DNA of 64,000 nucleotides from Candidatus Gallacutalibacter stercoravium (GCA_018716975.1 DVJE01000008.1:58236-122235), one strand, 5' to 3'; counted from the stretch's first letter, positions 10,290 to 19,090 are shown. Notes: generated by a model from the sequence alone, not told the origin. Made by a program: numbers and translations.

Positions 10290-11150
10290 ATGTGGCGTGT
10301 TATTGCAACTTGGCCTTTTTCTCAGCCCGGCGTGCAGGAAGCGGCGCGTTTTCTAAAAGATGGCTCTTGTGTGTTGGATGCTTTGGAGCACGGTATATGC
10401 GCTGTAGAGGATGATCCAACGGTGGATTCGGTTGGGTTTGGCTCGTTTCCTAACCAGGACGGACAATTGGAGCTGGATGCGGCTATGATGGATGGCGATA
10501 CGATGCGTCTGGGCGCGGTGGCTGCGCTACAGGGAACGAAAAATCCCATCCGTGTGGCTCGTGCGGTTATGGAAAAAACCCAGCATACGATGCTGGTGGG
10601 GGCCGGGGCCCAGGCCTTTGCCCAAGCCCAGGGCTTTGAGCAGGTGGATATGCTGACGCAAGAGATAAGAGAAAAGTGGGAAAAGCGCAAAAAAGAAGAG
10701 ACTGGTTGCTTTGGCCACGATACAGTGGGGATGGTAACACTGCGGGACGGGCACATGGCGGCGGGTACCTCTACCAGCGGAACCGCTATGAAAATCCCCG
10801 GCAGGGTGGGCGATTCCCCGTTAATCGGCAGCGGTTTTTATGTGGATAATTTGGTGGGCGGCGCTACGGCTACCGGCTGGGGCGAAGATATTATGCGGGG
10901 TTGCACCAGCTATGCCGCAGTGGAATATATGCGCGAAGGTTACAGCGCCCAAGAGGCGGCAGAGAAAGCGGTGGCTCGCACACATCGCTTGATTGCTTCA
11001 AAAGGGAAAAAGCCAGAGAATATAGCCGTGGTTTGTATGGATAAGCAGGGCCGGTTTGGTGCTGCCGCTAACCATGAAAACTTTGCTTATGTGGCGGCTG
11101 GCGATCATGATCCTGTGACTGTACACCCAGTAACCCCATTAAAACTATAA
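10290..11150 (+). CDS. N4-(beta-N-acetylglucosaminyl)-L-asparaginase / isoaspartyl peptidase family hydrolase
   Basis: 286-aa Ntn-hydrolase of the glycosylasparaginase family. ATG 10290 is used because the ATG at 10275 overlaps the GGAGGGG ribosome binding site. The precursor is expected to cut itself at GHDTVGMV, freeing the catalytic Thr of the beta chain. TSTSGTAMKIPGRVGDSPLIGSG is the conserved beta-chain block, and GGATATGWGEDIMR follows. No signal peptide is visible, so it should act in the cytosol, for example on imported Asn-linked GlcNAc or on beta-aspartyl peptides. The substrate cannot be decided from sequence. It is a single-gene unit with a terminator downstream. Confidence 0.88.
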   Translation: MWRVIATWPFSQPGVQEAARFLKDGSCVLDALEHGICAVEDDPTVDSVGFGSFPNQDGQLELDAAMMDGDTMRLGAVAALQGTKNPIRVARAVMEKTQHTMLVGAGAQAFAQAQGFEQVDMLTQEIREKWEKRKKEETGCFGHDTVGMVTLRDGHMAAGTSTSGTAMKIPGRVGDSPLIGSGFYVDNLVGGATATGWGEDIMRGCTSYAAVEYMREGYSAQEAAEKAVARTHRLIASKGKKPENIAVVCMDKQGRFGAAANHENFAYVAAGDHDPVTVHPVTPLKL

Positions 11151-11172
11151 CCTCTGCTGGCAACACTCAAAA

Positions 11173-11221
11173 GAGTAACCCGGTGTGGACGAAATGGTTC
11201 GCACCGGGTTACTCGCTTTTG
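11173..11221 (+). terminator. terminator after the asparaginase-like gene
   Basis: 13-bp stem GAGTAACCCGGTG/CACCGGGTTACTC, a 16-base loop, then GCTTTTGT. Confidence 0.85.
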
Positions 11222-11561
11222 TCTAAGCTTTAGCACAATAAAGGGAAGCATTCTGAAAGAGACACAAAGAGAAGTAAAAAACAGGGAGCGGCTGCCCAAT
11301 ACGTACATTTTACAATTTTTAATAGCCTGGTAGCGGCATAATGGCTTTTTATCTTGTTTCTGTACAAAACTGTAGAGTATAAAAAACAGGCCGTATAAAA
11401 ACGGCCTGTGCGGTAATGCGGTTATCAAGTTTGTACCTCACAAGAGGTTCTCCAACGATATATGGGCTTAATATAAACGCAAACGAAACAAGCCTGCGGC
11501 CTAATCCCTTTACGCAAGCAGAATGAATAGCAACAAAGGTAAAATTGGCAAATAAGGGGGG
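11222..11561. other. intergenic stretch between convergent genes
   Basis: Apart from the minus-strand terminator at 11380-11410, and an AAGGGG/CCCCTT hairpin at 11554-11572 overlapping the end of the AbrB-type gene, I see nothing in this 340-base stretch. Confidence 0.5.
11380..11410 (-). terminator. minus-strand intrinsic terminator
   Basis: Read on the minus strand, ACAGGCCG, an 8-base loop, CGGCCTGT and a run of six T. It lies 150 bases after the AbrB-type gene and is the likely end of its transcript. Confidence 0.8.
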
Positions 11562-11804
11562 TTATTCCCCTTTGAGTTCTTTTAGGCACTTTTGGCAAAC
11601 ATTGCGCCCTTTGAATACAGTAACATCTTTTACGTCATTGCAGAAAATGCACGCAGGCTCATATTTTTTTAAAATAATGGTGGAATCCTCTACAAAAATT
11701 TCTAGGGGATCACGATCGTTGATATCCAGTGTTCTTCTTAGCTCGATGGGAAGAACAATTCTACCCAGCTCGTCTAAACGTCTAACAATACCAGTTGATT
11801 TCAT
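11562..11804 (-). CDS. AbrB/SpoVT-type transition-state regulator with C-terminal CxxC pairs
   Basis: 80-aa DNA-binding protein. Residues 1-50 form the swapped-hairpin domain (MKSTGIVRRLDELGRIVLPIELRRTL), almost the signature of AbrB, Abh and SpoVT. The rest has CIFC and CQKC pairs 17 residues apart, which look like a small zinc knuckle, a form common in clostridial AbrB proteins. GGAGG lies 9 bases before the ATG. It is transcribed divergently from spmAB, from a perfect consensus promoter. In spore formers such proteins hold back stationary-phase and sporulation genes; control of spmAB is inference from position. Confidence 0.9.
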   Translation of the reverse strand: MKSTGIVRRLDELGRIVLPIELRRTLDINDRDPLEIFVEDSTIILKKYEPACIFCNDVKDVTVFKGRNVCQKCLKELKGE

Positions 11805-11893
11805 AGTTCATTACCTCCAGATTCGACGGCCTCTGTTGTATTTTTATCTTGGAGAATACGCGATTGTGTCGGACTTTGCAGCATTACAGGAAA

Positions 11894-11922
11894 ATTATAC
11901 TATTTATTTCCAATTATGTCAA
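11894..11922 (-). promoter_or_regulatory. consensus sigma-A promoter of the AbrB-type gene
   Basis: On the minus strand, TTGACA (11922-11917), a 17-base spacer and TATAAT (11899-11894). Both hexamers are perfect. The leader is about 80 bases. Confidence 0.9.
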
Positions 11923-12052
11923 TTGCTGTTATGTTTTTATTCGAAATTTTCTGTATAATATGGTGATTATCAACCATATAAATTGGTATAAAGACCACAG
12001 AAATTATAAAAATTTATTTCCAAATTCAGCGGTTCTTTTAAAAGTAACTTGC

Positions 12053-12077
12053 TTTTACAATTACCAAAATTGTAAAA
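12053..12077. repeat. 10-bp perfect inverted repeat upstream of spmA
   Basis: TTTTACAATT and AATTGTAAAA flank a 5-base centre, 15 bases before the spmA ribosome binding site. AT-rich and symmetric, it could be an operator, perhaps for the divergent AbrB-type protein, or a leader hairpin. Confidence 0.6.
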
Positions 12078-12105
12078 ATTAGGAAATCTTGTGGAGGCAT
12101 CACTT

Positions 12106-12729
12106 ATGATGAACTATATATGGGGGGCTCTCATTTTAATCAGCATTGTTTGTGCCGCCTGCACCGGTCATATGCAGCAACTGTCAGATGCGGTGCTGAC
12201 CGGTGCAGGGGATGCAGTGGAACTGGTCGTATCTTTGCTGGGGATGATGTGTTTGTGGAGCGGGCTGATGAAAATAGCCGATGCCGGCGGGCTAACCGCT
12301 TTATTGGCCAAAGCACTTTCTCCGGTTATGCGGCGGTTGTTTCCAGACTATCCGGCGGAAAGCCCCGCTATACGGGCCATCTGTATGAATATTACAGCAA
12401 ATCTTTTGGGGCTGGGGAACGCAGCCACCCCTATGGGCATTGCCGCTATGAAAGAAATGGAAAAATCCAACCCGCAGAAGGGAACGGCTAACAACAGCAT
12501 GGTAATGTTTGTCGTAATCAATACTGCGTCGCTGCAATTGTTCCCCACGATGATGATAGTACAACGCGCGCGGCATGGGGCAGCTTCTCCTTTTGATATT
12601 TTACCCGCCGTCTGGATTGTATCGGTGCTGGCGTTGCTGGTAGGCGTACTGACAGCCAAGGCTCTAGAAAGCAAAAGCGCGTTGTACGCCGCCCGGGCGC
12701 GCAGAAAGGGGCGCCGCGCGCATGGATAA
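12106..12729 (+). CDS. spmA: spore maturation protein A
   Basis: 207-aa membrane protein of the nucleoside-recognition (Gate) family. GGAGG lies 8 bases before ATG 12106; a second ATG at 12109 is possible. About five TM segments are visible, and the block NITANLLGLGNAATPMGIAAMKEM is characteristic of SpmA. SpmA and SpmB are needed for dehydration of the spore core in bacilli and clostridia. The gene overlaps spmB by 8 bases, so translation is coupled. It is direct evidence that the host lineage forms, or formed, endospores. Confidence 0.95.
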   Translation: MMNYIWGALILISIVCAACTGHMQQLSDAVLTGAGDAVELVVSLLGMMCLWSGLMKIADAGGLTALLAKALSPVMRRLFPDYPAESPAIRAICMNITANLLGLGNAATPMGIAAMKEMEKSNPQKGTANNSMVMFVVINTASLQLFPTMMIVQRARHGAASPFDILPAVWIVSVLALLVGVLTAKALESKSALYAARARRKGRRAHG

Positions 12730-13246
12730 GATAGGGGGTTTTTTGGTTCCGGCCATCATTGGGCTCATTCTATTGTTTGGCTTTTTGAAAAAGGTACCGT
12801 TGTTTGACACCTTTTTATCGGGGGCCAAAGAGGGTATGCACGCCACAGCTTCCATACTGCCGGCATTGGTGGGGCTCATTACCTCAGTAACCATGCTGAA
12901 GGCGTCGGGGGCATTGGATTTGTTTACCGCCGCTTTGCAGCCGGTGGCCCGTTTTTTAGGCTTACCGGCCGAGGTGATGCCCCTAACGCTGCTGCGCCCC
13001 ATTTCCGGCAGCGGATCCATTGCATTGGTGGATCAAATTTTAGGCCAAGTGGGGCCGGATAGCTTTGCGGGCCGTGTAGCGGCAGTGATGATGGGTTCCA
13101 CCGAAACCACTTTTTACGCCGTCGCCGTTTATTACGGAGCGGTTGGGGTTAAAAAAATGCGGCATACCATCCCTTCTGCTTTGGCAGCAGATGTATCCAG
13201 CTTTTTACTATCCGCCTTGGTGGTGCGTTTTTTATTTTACCGGTAA
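12722..13246 (+). CDS. spmB: spore maturation protein B
   Basis: 174-aa partner of SpmA, also a Gate-domain membrane protein. Motifs include the conserved LLRPISGSGSIALVDQI and MGSTETTFYAVAVYYGAVGVKK. The start overlaps the end of spmA. The pair forms a two-gene unit; no clear terminator follows. Confidence 0.95.
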   Translation: MDKIGGFLVPAIIGLILLFGFLKKVPLFDTFLSGAKEGMHATASILPALVGLITSVTMLKASGALDLFTAALQPVARFLGLPAEVMPLTLLRPISGSGSIALVDQILGQVGPDSFAGRVAAVMMGSTETTFYAVAVYYGAVGVKKMRHTIPSALAADVSSFLLSALVVRFLFYR

Positions 13247-13390
13247 ATTGCCGTCTGTCAAATATTGTTGGTTGATTCAAAAAATATCTGTAATAACGAG
13301 CGTTTCTTCTTGTTTGATAGGCTTGCTATATGGCGAGAAGAACATAATTAAGAATTTCTGGAAAACCCAGCTCCCGCTTGATATGGCCCA

Positions 13391-13418
13391 TTGACAGACC
13401 CAACCCGCTGAGTATAAT
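13391..13418 (+). promoter_or_regulatory. near-consensus promoter of feoAB
   Basis: TTGACA (13391-13396), a 16-base spacer and TATAAT (13413-13418). Transcription should start near 13425, directly in front of the operator at 13428-13460. Confidence 0.88.
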
Positions 13419-13427
13419 AAAAATAGC

Positions 13428-13460
13428 AATTAGCCGGATCTAATTAGTAGAACCTAATTA
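13428..13460. promoter_or_regulatory. triple half-site operator over the feoAB transcription start
   Basis: AATTAG-N6-CTAATTAG-N6-CTAATTA: two overlapping inverted repeats sharing a central palindrome (13440-13447), each with a 6-base spacer. Its place just after the -10 is right for a repressor, most likely an iron-sensing one (Fur or DtxR/IdeR type), but it matches neither textbook box exactly. Confidence 0.65.
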
Positions 13461-13504
13461 CAGTTGCCGGCATAGTCGTGCTTTTCGGTAGTTGGAGGGA
13501 TAAA

Positions 13505-13774
13505 ATGCGAACAGTATGCGATTTAAAGCCGGGAGAGGCCGGAACGGTGGTAAGTATAGGATGCACGGGAGCACTGCGCCGCCGGATTATTGATATGGGA
13601 ATTACCCCCGGGGCAGTGATTATCATGCGTAAAATGGCGCCGTTTGGCGATCCAATTGAGATTAATGTGCGCGGGTATGAGTTGAGTATCCGCAAATCGG
13701 AAGCAAAAGAAATTGCAATTGAAGAACAAAAGCACAAGCAACGGGAGGGCAGGCATGGCCGTAGTAAAGGATAA
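13505..13774 (+). CDS. feoA: ferrous iron transport protein A
   Basis: 89-aa SH3-like protein that associates with FeoB. The start is ATG 13505 with GGAGGG at 13494-13499. Typical features are the opening LKPGEAGTVVSIGCTGALRRRIIDMGITPGA and the closing RGYELSIRKSEAKEI. Its 3' end overlaps feoB by 20 bases. Confidence 0.93.
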   Translation: MRTVCDLKPGEAGTVVSIGCTGALRRRIIDMGITPGAVIIMRKMAPFGDPIEINVRGYELSIRKSEAKEIAIEEQKHKQREGRHGRSKG

Positions 13775-15848
13775 AGAAAACGAAGCAGCAGGCAACGCTG
13801 GGCAAAGCTGGCAAAAAAAGCGGGTGGAACAGCGCACCTTGCATTTTGCGCTGGCGGGAAATCCCAATTGCGGAAAAACAACGCTGTTTAATCAGCTGAC
13901 TGGCAGCAGCCAATATGTGGGCAACTGGCCCGGTGTAACGGTAGAAAAAAAGGAAGGACGGGTAAAAAACAGCACGAGGCCGGTGAGCGTGCTGGATCTA
14001 CCGGGTATTTATTCCCTTTCGCCTTATTCTCCAGAAGAAATTGTTACCCGCAACTGCTTGATTGAAGAGCATTTGGAACTCATTATTGATATTGTAGACG
14101 CCACCAACATAGAGCGCAACCTTTACTTAACCACCCAGCTTGCCGAACTGGGGTGCCCGATGATTATTGCGCTCAATATGATAGATTTGCTGGAAAAACG
14201 AGGAGACAAAATCGACTGCCAGCAATTAGAAAAGGAGCTTGGCATACCGGTGGTGCCCATCTCCGCCAGCCGCGGTATTGGCCTGGATGAGCTGATGCAG
14301 CGAGCCGTTGCCTATGCCGAACGCACCAAAAAGGCCGAGGTGCGCAATATCTATAGCCCAGATGTGGACATGGTGTTGCAGCAAATTGAAACGCAACTAG
14401 AGCAGGTGCAGGGCAAGCAGGATGTTAACGGCCGATGGACTGCAGTAAAAGTGTTTGAAGGGGACAGTTTAACGCAAAAGAGCTTGGCGCTAAAGCCGGA
14501 GCAAGAGCAAAAAATAGAGCGCCTGAAACAACAAATTAAGACCACCCGTTATGTGGATAGAGAAATGATTATTGCCGATCAGCGTTACCGTTATATTTGC
14601 GCCGTATGCGCCAAGGTGGTGCAAAAAGGGCACGCCCAGGGATTTGTGACCCTTTCGGACAAGATCGACCGGGTAGCGACCAACCGCGTGTGGGCTTTGC
14701 CGGTGTTTTTGCTGATGATGCTGTTCATCTTCTTTATTACTTTCGGGCCGTTGGGCAACGCCTTGAAGGAAGGAATGGAGTGGCTCATTGGTGAGCAGCT
14801 TGCTCAGCTGGTGACCCAATGGATAACAGCAGCCGGCGCCTCGGAATGGGTGCGCAGTCTATTGGTAGACGGCATTATTGGGGGCGTGGGTTCGGTTATC
14901 TCCTTTGCGCCGCAAATTGTGTTGCTGTTTACCTTGTTGTCTATTTTGGAAGATACGGGCTATATGGCCCGGGCTGCCTTCATTATGGATCAGCTGCTGC
15001 GAAAAATCGGTCTTTCAGGCCGGGCATTTGTGCCTATGCTGATGGGTTTTGGCTGCACAGTGCCCGCTGTTATGGGAACGCGCACCCTAGAAAACGAAAA
15101 GGATAAACGCCTGACGGTGCTTATTACCCCTTTTATGTCGTGCAGCGCCAAAATGCCGGTGTATGCCTTGTTTATCTCTACATTTTTTGCTAGCTATAGC
15201 CCGCTGGTTATCTTTTCGATTTATCTGTTGGGCATTGTTGTGGCGGTTCTTTCGGCTTTGTTGTTTAAAAATACTTTGCTCAAAGGGGAGCCAGCCCCCT
15301 TTGTAATGGAACTGCCTCCTTACCGTATGCCAACGCCCAAGAGCTTGTGGCTGCATGTTTGGGAACGGTTAAAAGACTTTTTAACCCGGGCGGGCACCAT
15401 TATCCTGGCCGCTACTATTGTTATTTGGTTTTTACAGTCCTTTAGCCCCAGCCTGCAACCGGTAACCGATAGCCAATCCAGTATTCTGGCAGCTGTGGGA
15501 ACCTGGCTGGCGCCGGTGTTTACCCTATGCGGTTTTGGCGATTGGCGGGCTTCGGTATCTTTGGTAACCGGCCTTGTGGCGAAAGAGTCGGTAGTAAGCA
15601 CCATGGCTGTGCTTTACGGCGGAGCGGGCATTGCTCTTACCCAGGTGTTTACCCCGCTGAGCGCTTATGCGTTTATGGTATTTGTGCTGCTGTATACGCC
15701 TTGTATTGCCGCTCTGTCGGCTATCCATCGCGAGATGGGCAGTATCAAATGGACCTTGATTACCATTGGCTATCAGTTGGTTGTGGCGTGGTTTGCTTCG
15801 GCGCTGATCTATCAAATAGGAACCCTGATAGGCCATTTGATCGGTTAA
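13755..15848 (+). CDS. feoB: ferrous iron transporter B
   Basis: 697-aa Fe(II) uptake protein with an N-terminal GTPase and a membrane channel. ATG 13755 follows GGGAGG by 6 bases. G motifs: GNPNCGKTT (from residue 35), DLPGIYSLSPYSPEE, NMID and SASRGIG. The membrane part holds two Gate domains; MLMGFGCTVPAVMGTRTL and MSCSAKMPVYALF carry the conserved Cys residues. The gene lies between feoA and a small Cys-rich membrane protein, the common clostridial layout. Regulation is expected through the operator before feoA. Confidence 0.97.
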   Translation: MAVVKDKENEAAGNAGQSWQKKRVEQRTLHFALAGNPNCGKTTLFNQLTGSSQYVGNWPGVTVEKKEGRVKNSTRPVSVLDLPGIYSLSPYSPEEIVTRNCLIEEHLELIIDIVDATNIERNLYLTTQLAELGCPMIIALNMIDLLEKRGDKIDCQQLEKELGIPVVPISASRGIGLDELMQRAVAYAERTKKAEVRNIYSPDVDMVLQQIETQLEQVQGKQDVNGRWTAVKVFEGDSLTQKSLALKPEQEQKIERLKQQIKTTRYVDREMIIADQRYRYICAVCAKVVQKGHAQGFVTLSDKIDRVATNRVWALPVFLLMMLFIFFITFGPLGNALKEGMEWLIGEQLAQLVTQWITAAGASEWVRSLLVDGIIGGVGSVISFAPQIVLLFTLLSILEDTGYMARAAFIMDQLLRKIGLSGRAFVPMLMGFGCTVPAVMGTRTLENEKDKRLTVLITPFMSCSAKMPVYALFISTFFASYSPLVIFSIYLLGIVVAVLSALLFKNTLLKGEPAPFVMELPPYRMPTPKSLWLHVWERLKDFLTRAGTIILAATIVIWFLQSFSPSLQPVTDSQSSILAAVGTWLAPVFTLCGFGDWRASVSLVTGLVAKESVVSTMAVLYGGAGIALTQVFTPLSAYAFMVFVLLYTPCIAALSAIHREMGSIKWTLITIGYQLVVAWFASALIYQIGTLIGHLIG

Positions 15849-15863
15849 TTGAGAGGAAATCAT

Positions 15864-16037
15864 ATGTGGTTGGATTATTGTGTTGGCATTCTTGCCGTTT
15901 TCTTTGTGGCCTTTGTTGTTGTTAGGCAGGTAAGGCGTGCGCGGCAGGGAAGTTCCTGCGGCGGCTGCCATAGCTGCGGCAATTGCCGCAGCGGTTGCCA
16001 TGCAAAGGGCGAGGGTAGAATGTGCGGCGGCCGGTGA
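15864..16037 (+). CDS. FeoB-associated Cys-rich membrane protein
   Basis: 57-aa protein with one N-terminal TM helix (YCVGILAVFFVAFVVVR) and a short cytosolic tail containing seven Cys in the pattern CGGCHSCGNCRSGC...C. Proteins of this form follow feoB in many Firmicutes. A role in handing over Fe(II) or sensing it is assumed, not shown. GAGAGG lies 7 bases before ATG 15864. Confidence 0.85.
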   Translation: MWLDYCVGILAVFFVAFVVVRQVRRARQGSSCGGCHSCGNCRSGCHAKGEGRMCGGR

Positions 16038-16056
16038 CATGATCAATGGATGAAAG

Positions 16057-16105
16057 AAAAAGGCTAAAAGGAACACGAAAACAAAGTGCTTCCTTTTAGC
16101 CTTTT
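16057..16105. terminator. bidirectional terminator between feo and nrd operons
   Basis: AAAAAGGCTAAAAGGAA pairs with TTCCTTTTAGCCTTTTT around a central 15-base loop. T runs occur on both strands, so it can end the feo transcript and the convergent nrdG transcript. Confidence 0.9.
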
Positions 16106-16151
16106 TGATTCTGGTGATATTGGTAGTTTTAAGCAAGAGAATCAGATTGCG

Positions 16152-16658
16152 TTACAGTGGATATTCTACGGCTCGGCCTTGGGCCAGGCTGGCGGGCACA
16201 TCCAGCACCCGCTGATTGCGGGAACCGCGAAAAGGCAGCGTTAAGGTCTTTTCTTTGAGCAAAAAAGGCCCGTCAATGAGGATGTCGGTTTGCTCCAGCA
16301 GATTTTGCCAGCCGGGCTGTTGGCCCGCCCCGGCCAACAGCTGCTCAAAAGTATAGCCGGTGTAAGTGACCACATTGAGCCCCAGGGCGTGCACTTCTGT
16401 GGCCAGTTCCGCTAGGCCGGGAGCTTGGGCAAAGGGATCCCCACCGGACAAGGTAACGCCGCTGAGAAGGGGGTTCTTTTTAACGGCCTCTATAATATTC
16501 TCTACGCTGCTGTCATAGCCGCCGCTGGGATCGTGGGTATTGGGATTATGGCAACCGGGGCAGTGGTGGGGGCACCCCTGGGCAAAAACCACAAGCCGGA
16601 TACCGGGCCCGTCTACAATTGATTCGCGAATAACGCCTGCCAATCGGAGATGCGTCAT
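16152..16658 (-). CDS. nrdG: anaerobic ribonucleotide reductase activating protein
   Basis: 168-aa radical-SAM activase that installs the glycyl radical on NrdD. The start is ATG 16658, preceded by AGGAAGG; the longer frame has no better site. The cluster motif CPHHCPGCHN is CxxxCxxC, followed by SGGDPF and a late block with GPFLLKEKTLTLPFRGSRNQR. It lies 83 bases after nrdD, and a terminator-like hairpin sits between the two genes. Confidence 0.95.
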   Translation of the reverse strand: MTHLRLAGVIRESIVDGPGIRLVVFAQGCPHHCPGCHNPNTHDPSGGYDSSVENIIEAVKKNPLLSGVTLSGGDPFAQAPGLAELATEVHALGLNVVTYTGYTFEQLLAGAGQQPGWQNLLEQTDILIDGPFLLKEKTLTLPFRGSRNQRVLDVPASLAQGRAVEYPL

Positions 16659-16680
16659 ACCATCGCCTTCCTGTCCTATC

Positions 16681-16728
16681 AAAATAAAAATACCGGGGAT
16701 TCGCCGCTGCTTTGTGCAAATCCCCGGT
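16681..16728 (-). terminator. terminator or attenuator between nrdD and nrdG
   Basis: On the minus strand, ACCGGGGATT pairs with AATCCCCGGT around a 17-base loop, followed by ATTTTTATTTT. It lies before the nrdG ribosome binding site and should reduce nrdG expression relative to nrdD. Confidence 0.75.
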
Positions 16729-16741
16729 GCAAAGGAATTGT

Positions 16742-19090
16742 TTAAATGCGCTCCATATCGCCCATACCGGTGCCTAAAGAATGCTTCACACGATCGTTTA
16801 CCTCGGCAAGCTTGGCATCGTTAAAGTGATCCAAAGTACCCACCAGGTAGCCGGTAATACGGCGAATACGTTCAAACGACGGCTGGCCGTCGGCCTCGGT
16901 GCGGCCGCATTGGGGGCAAACGTCGTTGATAATGCCCGTATAGCCGCACACGGGATCCCGATCCACCGGATGATTGATGGAACCGTAACCGATGCCTGCT
17001 TCCTTCATACAACGGATGACCTGCTCAAAGGCTTCTAAATTCTGTGTGGGATCGCCGTCCAGCTCTACATAGGTGATATGGCCGCCGTTGGTTAAGGCGT
17101 GGTACGGCGCCTCCAATTTTATTTTGTCCCAGGCGGAAATATCGTAGTAAACAGGAATATGGAAGGAATTGGTGTAGTAATCCCGATCGGTTACGCCGGG
17201 GATGCGGCCAAAGCGGGCCACATCTTTGCGGGTAAAGGTGCCAGAAAGCCCCTCGGCCGGCGTGGCAATCAAAGAAAAGTTCATATTATATTTTTCGGTG
17301 GCCTCGTCCATACGGCGGCGCATGTAGCCTACAATTTCCAGCCCCAGGTTTTGGGCCTCTTTGCTTTCGCCGTGGTGGTAGCCGGTTAACGCTTTTAAGC
17401 ATTCGGCCAGGCCGATAAAGCCCATTGTGAGGGTGCCGTGCTTGAGCACCTCGCGCACCTCGTCGTCGGGCTTCAATTTATCAGAATCCAGCCAAACGCC
17501 CTGCCCCATCAAGAAGGAGTAGTTACGCGCCTTTTTCTTCGCCTGGATTTCGTAGCGTTCCAATAGCTGATCGATAATCAGATCAATTTTATGATCCAAC
17601 TGCTCAAAGAAAAAGTCGATATTGCCGTTGCTAAGAATAGCCAGACGAACTAAGTTAACCGAAGTAAAGCTCAGGTTGCCGCGGCCGTTCATAATCTCGC
17701 GGCTGGGATCGTAATGATTGGCGGCAACGCGGGTGCGGCAACCCATGTAGGCAATTTCGGTTTCAGGGTGGCCGGGCTTGTAATATTGCAGGTTAAAAGG
17801 AGCATCGATAAAAGAAAAGTTGGGGAACAGGCGCTTGGCGCTAACCCGGCAGGCAAGTTTAAACAAATCGTAATTGGGTTCGCCGGGATTATAATTGATG
17901 CCCTCTTTTACACGGAAAATGTGAATGGGGAAGATAGGCGTTTCTCCATTGCCTAAACCAGCCTCATTGGCCAGCAGCACATTTTTGATGACCATACGGC
18001 CTTCCGGGGAGGTGTCTAGCCCATAATTCAAGGAACTAAAGGGCACCTGAGCCCCAGCGCGGGAATGCATGGTGTTCAGATTGTGAACCAACGCTTCCAT
18101 CGCCTGATAGGTGGCGCGGTCGGTATCCTTTGCGGCATGGTCAAAGGCAAATTTCTGCGCGTGAGTAGCCACATCGGCCCCGTACCGATCCGTTAACAGG
18201 GCAAGTTCAGCGCGCATATAGTCTTCGCCGTCTTCCAGCTTGGCACAGCTGCCGCTTTGCGCCTCAGCCTGTTGTGTTAGTTGCCGAGAGGCGCTGTCGG
18301 CGTCTTCTTCGTCAGCCAGCAGTTCCAGCGCCCGGGCCAGGTTTTGCCGGTAAAGCCGGCGATAGGTTTTAGCCACGCCTTTGGCCAAAGCATAGTCAAA
18401 GTTGGGAATACTTTGCCCGCCGTGCTGATCGTTTTGGTTGGCCTGGATGGCAATGCAGGCCAAAGCGGCGTAGCTGGTAATGTCGTTGGGTTCGCGCAAA
18501 AAGCCGTGGCCAGTGCAAAAACCACCGGTAAACAACTTGTCTAGATCAATTTGGCAGCAAGTGGTGGTTAAGGTGAGAAAATCCAAATCGTGAATATGAA
18601 TATCCCCCTCCCGGTGGGCCTTAGAATGCTCCGGCTTGAGGATATACATCTCGTAAAACTGCTTGGCGCTTTCTGAACCATACTTGAGCATGGTGCCCAT
18701 AGGGGAATCGCCGTCTATATTGGCGTTTTCACGCTTAACATCGCTATCTTTGGCGGCTTTAAAGGTTAAATCCTCCAAGGTTTTCATCAGGCGGGTATTC
18801 ATTTCGCGAATGCGGGTACGCTCGGCCCGGTATAGGATATATTCTTTCGCCGTGCGGGAGTGGCCGCTTTCAATCAGGGTGCGCTCCACAACATCTTGTA
18901 TATGCTCTACAGTAGGGGGATTGGTGCTAGCTTCAGCTTCCAGCTGGTAAACCACCTGTTCCGCCAGAGACTGCGCCTCTTGGTAATCGTGCCCCCCTAT
19001 GGCTTGTGCAGCCTTGTAAATAGCGTCGGCAATTTTTTCTTGGTGAAAAGTAACGGTGCGCCCGTCGCGCTTGGTAATGGTTTGGATCAT
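16742..19090 (-). CDS. nrdD: anaerobic ribonucleoside-triphosphate reductase (class III)
   Basis: 782-aa oxygen-sensitive enzyme that makes dNTPs. Residues 1-95 form an ATP-cone (ITKRDGRTVTFHQEKIADAI), the allosteric domain. Near the C-terminus a four-Cys zinc site (CGYTG...CPQCG) precedes RRITGYLVG, with the radical Gly at about residue 747, then DRVKHS. GGGAGG lies 7 bases before the ATG. Two candidate NrdR boxes flank or overlap its promoter. With nrdG it forms the anaerobic dNTP supply. Confidence 0.97.
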   Translation of the reverse strand: MIQTITKRDGRTVTFHQEKIADAIYKAAQAIGGHDYQEAQSLAEQVVYQLEAEASTNPPTVEHIQDVVERTLIESGHSRTAKEYILYRAERTRIREMNTRLMKTLEDLTFKAAKDSDVKRENANIDGDSPMGTMLKYGSESAKQFYEMYILKPEHSKAHREGDIHIHDLDFLTLTTTCCQIDLDKLFTGGFCTGHGFLREPNDITSYAALACIAIQANQNDQHGGQSIPNFDYALAKGVAKTYRRLYRQNLARALELLADEEDADSASRQLTQQAEAQSGSCAKLEDGEDYMRAELALLTDRYGADVATHAQKFAFDHAAKDTDRATYQAMEALVHNLNTMHSRAGAQVPFSSLNYGLDTSPEGRMVIKNVLLANEAGLGNGETPIFPIHIFRVKEGINYNPGEPNYDLFKLACRVSAKRLFPNFSFIDAPFNLQYYKPGHPETEIAYMGCRTRVAANHYDPSREIMNGRGNLSFTSVNLVRLAILSNGNIDFFFEQLDHKIDLIIDQLLERYEIQAKKKARNYSFLMGQGVWLDSDKLKPDDEVREVLKHGTLTMGFIGLAECLKALTGYHHGESKEAQNLGLEIVGYMRRRMDEATEKYNMNFSLIATPAEGLSGTFTRKDVARFGRIPGVTDRDYYTNSFHIPVYYDISAWDKIKLEAPYHALTNGGHITYVELDGDPTQNLEAFEQVIRCMKEAGIGYGSINHPVDRDPVCGYTGIINDVCPQCGRTEADGQPSFERIRRITGYLVGTLDHFNDAKLAEVNDRVKHSLGTGMGDMERI

